This document shows, piece after piece, positions 60,186 through 64,000 of a stretch of DNA of 64,000 nucleotides (the stretch's first letter is position 1; every line of letters starts with the position of its first letter). Source of the DNA: Symbiodinium natans (lineage: Eukaryota; Sar; Dinophyceae; Suessiales; Symbiodiniaceae); NCBI GenBank assembly GCA_905221605.1, contig CAJNDS010002135.1, positions 997,001 to 1,061,000 on the forward strand, written 5' to 3'. The notes beneath the pieces are model-generated. The model was not told the origin of the DNA and did not search any database. It was given only the letters and a program-made list of their open reading frames with translations. Made by a program: the position numbers and the translations under genes.

Positions 60186-60639
60186 GTGACGGCCTCTTAA
60201 TAGGGTTCAGGGTTGAGGGTTTCGGGTTTGGGGTTTAGGGTTTCGGGTTTGGGGTTTAGGGTTTAGGGTTTGGGGTTTAGGGTTTAGGGTTTGGGGTTTA
60301 GGGTTTAGGGTTTCGAAGTTTAGGATTTCGAGTTTTAGTGTTTAGGGTTTCGGGGACTAGGGTTTGGGGTTAGGGCTTGGAGTTTAGGGGTTTCGGGAGG
60401 TAGGGCTTGGCATTTTCACAGATCCGGGTACTTTCCCTAAAATAGGGGGTACCAGCGCCAAAAATGCGAGAAGCCTTGCCCTAAACCCTAAACCCTAAAC
60501 CCTAAAATAGGGCGCCAACATACAAAGAAGCCTTGCTGTAGGCTCCCACTAACTTGGGTCCTGGTAGACAAGTATCATTGGCACCTTGCAGCCTTAAGCG
60601 CCGTAAAGCCTAAACCCTAAACCCTAAGCCCAACCCCCC

Positions 60640-60676
60640 CCCCCCCCAAAAAAAAAAAAATAAACAAAATATATAT

Positions 60677-60708
<32 letters not shown>

Positions 60709-60735
60709 AGTAATAATAATCATAATAATAAAAAG
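60640..60735. repeat. poly-C/poly-A and (TAA)n microsatellite
   Basis: A C run followed by an A run and then TAATAATAATAA, in an intron. Confidence 0.9.
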
Positions 60736-60811
60736 AGGCTCTCAAAGCTTGAGAGCTTGAGATCTAAACCTCTAGAAGACTGCAAGCCCCGAGGTCGCCA
60801 AACCCTGACAG

Positions 60812-60838
60812 CGACGAGCAAGCCCCTCATCCTCAGGA
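60812..60838 (+). CDS. candidate exon RRASPSSSG
   Basis: ACCCTGACAG acceptor and GGA|GTCCCT donor. Nine codons in phase 0, consistent with 60141 and 60924. Confidence 0.4.
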
Positions 60839-60839
60839 G

Positions 60840-60903
60840 TCCCTAAACCCTAAACCCTAAACCCTAAACCCTAAACCCTAAACCCTAAACCCTAAACCCT
60901 AAG
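60840..60903. repeat. CCCTAAA array
   Basis: About nine units between two candidate exons. Confidence 0.95.
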
Positions 60904-60923
60904 CCGTCAACACAGAGTTCCAG

Positions 60924-60983
60924 GCAATGCGCCTGGAGATCGAGGCAATGCAGGCGCGCCATTACCAATTCAGAGCTTTGGAG
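60924..60983 (+). CDS. exon AMRLEIEAMQARHYQFRALE, coiled coil
   Basis: AGAGTTCCAG acceptor and GAG|GTATTC donor. Twenty codons in phase 0. A start at 60916 adds FQ. Strong helical/coiled-coil character. Confidence 0.7.
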
Positions 60984-61173
60984 GTATTCTTGGGTTGAGG
61001 GTTTTTTCTTGGTTTAGTTTGTTGTATTGCTTTTTTTTCTGGTGTCTAGGGTTTAGGGTTTAGAGGTTAGGGATTAGAGTGCTTAGGGCTTAGGGCTTGT
61101 GGGGTTCAGGGAGTAGGGTTGGCTGAGGGCTGTGTTGTTTCGTTGATTTTGCGTCGGCTTTGCAAGGTTTCAG

Positions 61174-61273
61174 GCTCGAGACGGACATAAGGACTGAGCA
61201 CTCAGGGCTTCTCGCGCTGCGGCTCGATGAAGATTGTGTGAGATTGTGCAGCATCATCCGAAGTCATGTTGAG
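61174..61273 (+). CDS. exon LETDIRTEHSGLLALRLDED
   Basis: AGGTTTCAG acceptor and GAG|GTAGGG donor. One leading base then 33 codons (LETDIRTEHSGLLALRLDED then CVRLCSIIRSHVE). The only open frame. Its 1-base start does not fit the phase-0 end of 60924, so an exon between them may be missed. Confidence 0.65.
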
Positions 61274-61372
61274 GTAGGGTCTGTATTGCTGTTATTGTTG
61301 TCTGCATGTATGGTTCCTGGTTCCAAAGTTGGAGAGTGCATGTGTAAGTTATATTTTCGATATACGCACACT

Positions 61373-61433
61373 ACTATATACGTGTACATATACATATGTA
61401 TACACACGTGTATATGTATATATATATATAGGT
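61373..61433. repeat. TA/TG-rich alternating purine-pyrimidine tract
   Basis: CACACTACTATATACGTGTA through TATATATATA: alternating purine-pyrimidine sequence with short palindromes. Confidence 0.8.
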
Positions 61434-61469
61434 CTAGATACGATAAGACCTTACAACAACAATCTCCAG

Positions 61470-61484
61470 GGGTTGGAGACGCAG
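61470..61484 (+). CDS. possible micro-exon GLETQ
   Basis: CAATCTCCAG acceptor and CAG|GTGCAG donor. Five codons, phase 0 at both ends. Confidence 0.35.
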
Positions 61485-61716
61485 GTGCAGCTAAACCTGA
61501 GCCTTAAGCCTTGGAGTCTTCGAGCCTAAGCCCTAAGCCCCAAACCCTACAAGCCTAGAAGCCTGAGCCCTAAACCCCAAAACCTCCTAAAACAAGCTCA
61601 GACTGCCGAATGCCTCATCTCACCGTGGACCCTGGACTAGAGGGTTCCGGGAGAACATTGGGGTTTAGGGTTTAGGGTTCAGGGTGAAGCGTGCACCTGT
61701 AACCCTCAACCCTCAG

Positions 61717-61775
61717 CAGGAGCGGCGCCTGAACCGCATGAAGGCCCGTTCCGAGCGGCCCAGAGCTCAGCAGAA
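61717..61775 (+). CDS. exon QERRLNRMKARSERPRAQQ, basic helix
   Basis: AACCCTCAG acceptor and AA|GTTTAGGG donor, so the intron begins with a telomeric unit. Nineteen codons in phase 0 plus two bases. Arg-rich coiled-coil type. Confidence 0.7.
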
Positions 61776-62376
61776 GTTTAGGGTTTAGGGTTTAGGGTAT
61801 AGGGTTTCGGGCTAGGGGTACCCCTAAGCCCTAAACCCTACAAGAAAGCTAACCCTGGCAATAGAGTTTAGGGCTCACAGGGGCTTCAGACACCCGAAAG
61901 CCTCAATCCCTTCAATCTTCCAAGCCCCCCCCCCAAAACCCTTTGCCCGAAGCCTTAAACCCTAAGGCCCTAAACCCTAAACCCTAAACCCTGAACCCTG
62001 AACCCTAAACCCTAAACCCTGAACCGCAAGCCCTAAGCCCAAGAGCCTTGGAGCCTTGGAGCCCTAGAGCCCAAGAGCCCTGGAGCCCTGGAGCCCTGGG
62101 CTTTAGGGTTTAGGGTTTAGGGTTTCGGGTTTAGGGTTTAGGGTCCATCGGGTCTATACGGGCCTCCACCCTAGAAACCCTCAACGCCTGAACGCCTGAA
62201 CTCTTGGCCTGGAGCCCTGAATCCCAAAATCTCGCCCCAGGAGGCCGGGGATTCCGCCTTGAGCCTTAGGGCTTCTAGGCTTTGGGGGTGTACAGGGTTT
62301 AGAGTTTGAGGGGTTTAAGGTTTAGGGTTTAGGGCAAGCCCTATAAATCCTGAGCCCTGAACTCATGGCCTCACAG

Positions 62377-62412
62377 ACCAAGGCAGAAAAAAAAACAGCT
62401 CCTGAAGCCCCA
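62377..62412 (+). CDS. candidate exon, Lys-rich
   Basis: GGCCTCACAG acceptor and CCA|GTGTGT donor. It reads TKAEKKTAPEAP in phase 0, or PRQKKKQLLKP with one leading base. The second agrees with the AA left at 61775. Confidence 0.45.
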
Positions 62413-62454
62413 GTGTGTTTGAGGGCTCTTGTTTGTTCATTGTAACGGGTGGAG

Positions 62455-62473
62455 GCTGCCAAAGAAACAGGGG
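62455..62473 (+). CDS. candidate micro-exon
   Basis: GGGTGGAG acceptor and GGG|GGTTTAGG region donor. AAKETG in phase 0, or LPKKQG with one leading base. Both frames link 62377 to the last exon. Confidence 0.35.
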
Positions 62474-62638
62474 GTTTAGGGTCTGGGGTTGAGGGTTTAG
62501 GGTTAAGGACTGTAGGGCTTTAGGGTTTAGTGCTTGGGGTTTAAGGGCTTGAGGGTTTGGGGGGTTCGGGTTGTTTGGGCGGGGGCTCTTGGTTGTTTTT
62601 TTTGACGGGGCTTAGGGCTTCAGGGTTTGGGGTTTACT

Positions 62639-62955
62639 GGGTTGTGCCTTGGGGTATGTTTATTTCCCCTTCTTTCTGTATAAGGGAACCTAATGTTGAC
62701 CTCATATTAACAAACCCCTCCCCCCCCCCCCCCCCGTCTCAATTGATTTTTGCTTCCGCCCCCCCCCCCCCCCCCTACCCAAAATAAGGGCCCATAGACA
62801 AAAAGTCGGTCCCCGGGCCGGGATTTCTTTTATTGAGGGGGGGGGGGGTTATAGTTGAGTTCCGGGATCCGAGTTCTTTAATTACGGGGGGGGTTTATGA
62901 ATATGAGGTTAACATTATTCACAAATAATTTTCAAAGGATTCAAAGCACAACTCA
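62639..62955. mobile_element. hairpin element, GGGTTGTGC family, with insertion
   Basis: The ends GGGTTGTGCCTTGGG and CAAAGCACAACTC match the copy at 8064-8158. The interior holds poly-C and poly-G runs and a second inverted pair (GTTGACCTCATATTAAC / ATATGAGGTTAACAT). Confidence 0.55.
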
Positions 62956-63510
62956 CTTTAGGGTTTGGGGGTTTACGGGCTTATGGGATCAGGGGTTTTG
63001 GGGGTTTGGGGGGGGTGTGGGTTTGGGTGCTAAGGGTTTGCGGGTTTGAGGGTTAAGCAGCTTGGGGTTAAGGAGGTTTGGGTTTAAATTATGGGGTAGG
63101 GTTTCGGGTTTAGGGCTTAGGGTTTAGGGTTTAGGGTTCTTGGGGGGTCAGGGGAAGGGTTTGGACCGTTGCGGTTGTAGGGGTTTCGGGTTTAGGGGTT
63201 TGGGGGGTCCAGGCTTTATAGCTCTTGGCACTCTTCTTACCCGGCCAGCGCTTGTTCATTCGAAACGTCATGTTGTTCTCCGCATTTTTGGGTTTTACGT
63301 TTTGGCCGGACTCTAAGGCTTGTGGTTTTGGTGGGGGTGAGGAGTGTAGGTTAGAGATGCTTAGGGTTTGGGTTTGCCAGGCTTTGCGATATCCAGTTGT
63401 TTGGGGATTTTCGAGGAACCATAGAGTGGAATTACCCAACATCCTCAAAATCTCACAACACAAAATCCTGCATCAATACGCCCCACACCAAAGCCCTGAA
63501 GCTTGGGACC

Positions 63511-63575
63511 TTCCCCCTTATACTAACAGTCCGCAATAGGGGTTTTACTAGGGGAGTGCGATAATCCCTACTAAG
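63511..63575. mobile_element. hairpin element, ACTAACAGTCC family
   Basis: CCCCTTATACTAACAGTCCGCAATAGGGG faces TCCCTACTAAGGGATGTCAGTATAAGG. Third copy of the family. Confidence 0.6.
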
Positions 63576-63666
63576 GGATGTCAGTATAAGGTTGAACATC
63601 CCAACCAAAAACCCTAAACCCGAAACCTCAACCCTGAACCCTAAACCCTAAACCCCCTCTACAAAG

Positions 63667-63779
63667 CCCTGAAGCGCAAGAAGCCCTTGCCCATGAGGTG
63701 GGTGGAGGAAATCGGAGAAGTCGCCGACGACGAGAAACGAAAGCAGGAGGACGCTTCTGCCAGGCAGAAGCCTTTAGGC
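63667..63779 (+). CDS. exon RKKPLPMRWVEEIGEVADDE, coiled coil
   Basis: TCTACAAAG acceptor (or CCTGAAG at 63674, same frame) and GGC|GTCAGG donor. Reads ALKRKKPLPMRWVEEIGEV then ADDEKRKQEDASARQKPLG. Basic then acidic helical sequence. The gene is not closed by a stop within the window. Confidence 0.7.
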
Positions 63780-64000
63780 GTCAGGCTTTAGGAGGCTTTA
63801 GGCTTTGGGGTTTAGGGTTTAGGGTTTAGAAGGGGGGGGGGGGGGGGGCTTGGGGCTTAGCAGCAGTGTGGGTTTAGGGGTTTAGGGGTTTAGTGCCCCT
63901 CAGCCTCCCAGTAGGCCCTTATCACCTGTGTTTTGGGCTCAGGTTGCCTTATAAGCCCTTTTAAACCAAAAAGGGCACCCTCTCTATTCCTAGGTTACTC
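63780..64000. other. intron start, window edge
   Basis: TTTAGGG units, a poly-G run at about 63830-63848 and a partial copy of the GGTTGCCTTATAA dispersed repeat (63920-63990). No exon seen. Confidence 0.6.

Noticed and set aside
1-64000. A chromosome-end telomere or subtelomere cap
   Set aside because: Arrays are short, occur in both orientations throughout, and are separated by exons and transposons. No terminal array is seen. Subtelomeric location cannot be excluded, but this is not a telomere.
1-64000. Dinoflagellate spliced-leader sequence
   Set aside because: I looked for GTAGCCATTTTGGCTCAAG-like sequence in the window by eye and saw none. Absence here says little about the organism.

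Overview
The window looks like nuclear DNA from a protist with TTTAGGG-type telomere sequence, most likely a dinoflagellate. This is inference. It rests on the copia polyprotein architecture, the very low coding density, short exons in long introns, and several apparent GC or GA splice donors. A chromerid or another alga is not excluded. TTTAGGG/CCCTAAA arrays and their variants occur across all 64 kb in both orientations, so this is not a simple chromosome end.

Between and beside these arrays lie short islands of ordinary-composition sequence. Many of them read as exons on the + strand: an AG acceptor, an open frame, a GT donor, and phases that match the next island. The best-supported runs are about 5.4-7.9 kb, 24.3-28.1 kb, 41.9-46.2 kb and 51.1-63.8 kb. 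Joined in order they describe one very large gene, or two adjacent ones. The N-terminal part is acidic/basic and low in complexity. The middle part is charged and predicted coiled coil. Next come leucine-rich repeats of the RNase-inhibitor type, about 46.1-57.1 kb. A basic/acidic coiled-coil tail is still open at the right edge. The exon model was read by eye and single boundaries may be wrong. Phase continuity over long runs is the main argument for it.

The introns are packed with other material. The 16.4-kb intron at 7.93-24.33 kb holds a 1.7-kb AT-rich palindrome, two copies of a polypyrimidine/polypurine block, three copies of a block with nested inverted repeats, a copia reverse-transcriptase fragment on the - strand, and a 3.4-kb tandem duplication carrying a 12-bp minisatellite.

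The 28.06-41.58 kb interval holds an intact-looking copia element (29184-40495). It has identical 225-bp LTRs, a 5-bp ACCCT target duplication, a half-tRNA initiator-Met primer site and a polypurine tract. ORF1 encodes Gag, protease and integrase plus two extra domains: a cytosine-methyltransferase-like fold lacking the catalytic Cys, and a 2-oxoglutarate/Fe(II) dioxygenase-like domain. ORF2 encodes reverse transcriptase and RNase H plus a membrane-anchored tail. Next to it is a small non-autonomous LTR element (40694-41494) with the same target duplication in the same register of the telomeric repeat.

A decayed LINE with an RNase H domain lies at 46.87-49.73 kb on the - strand. Small hairpin (MITE-like) elements of several families are scattered through the introns.

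No tRNA, rRNA, CRISPR array, spliced-leader sequence or promoter could be supported.
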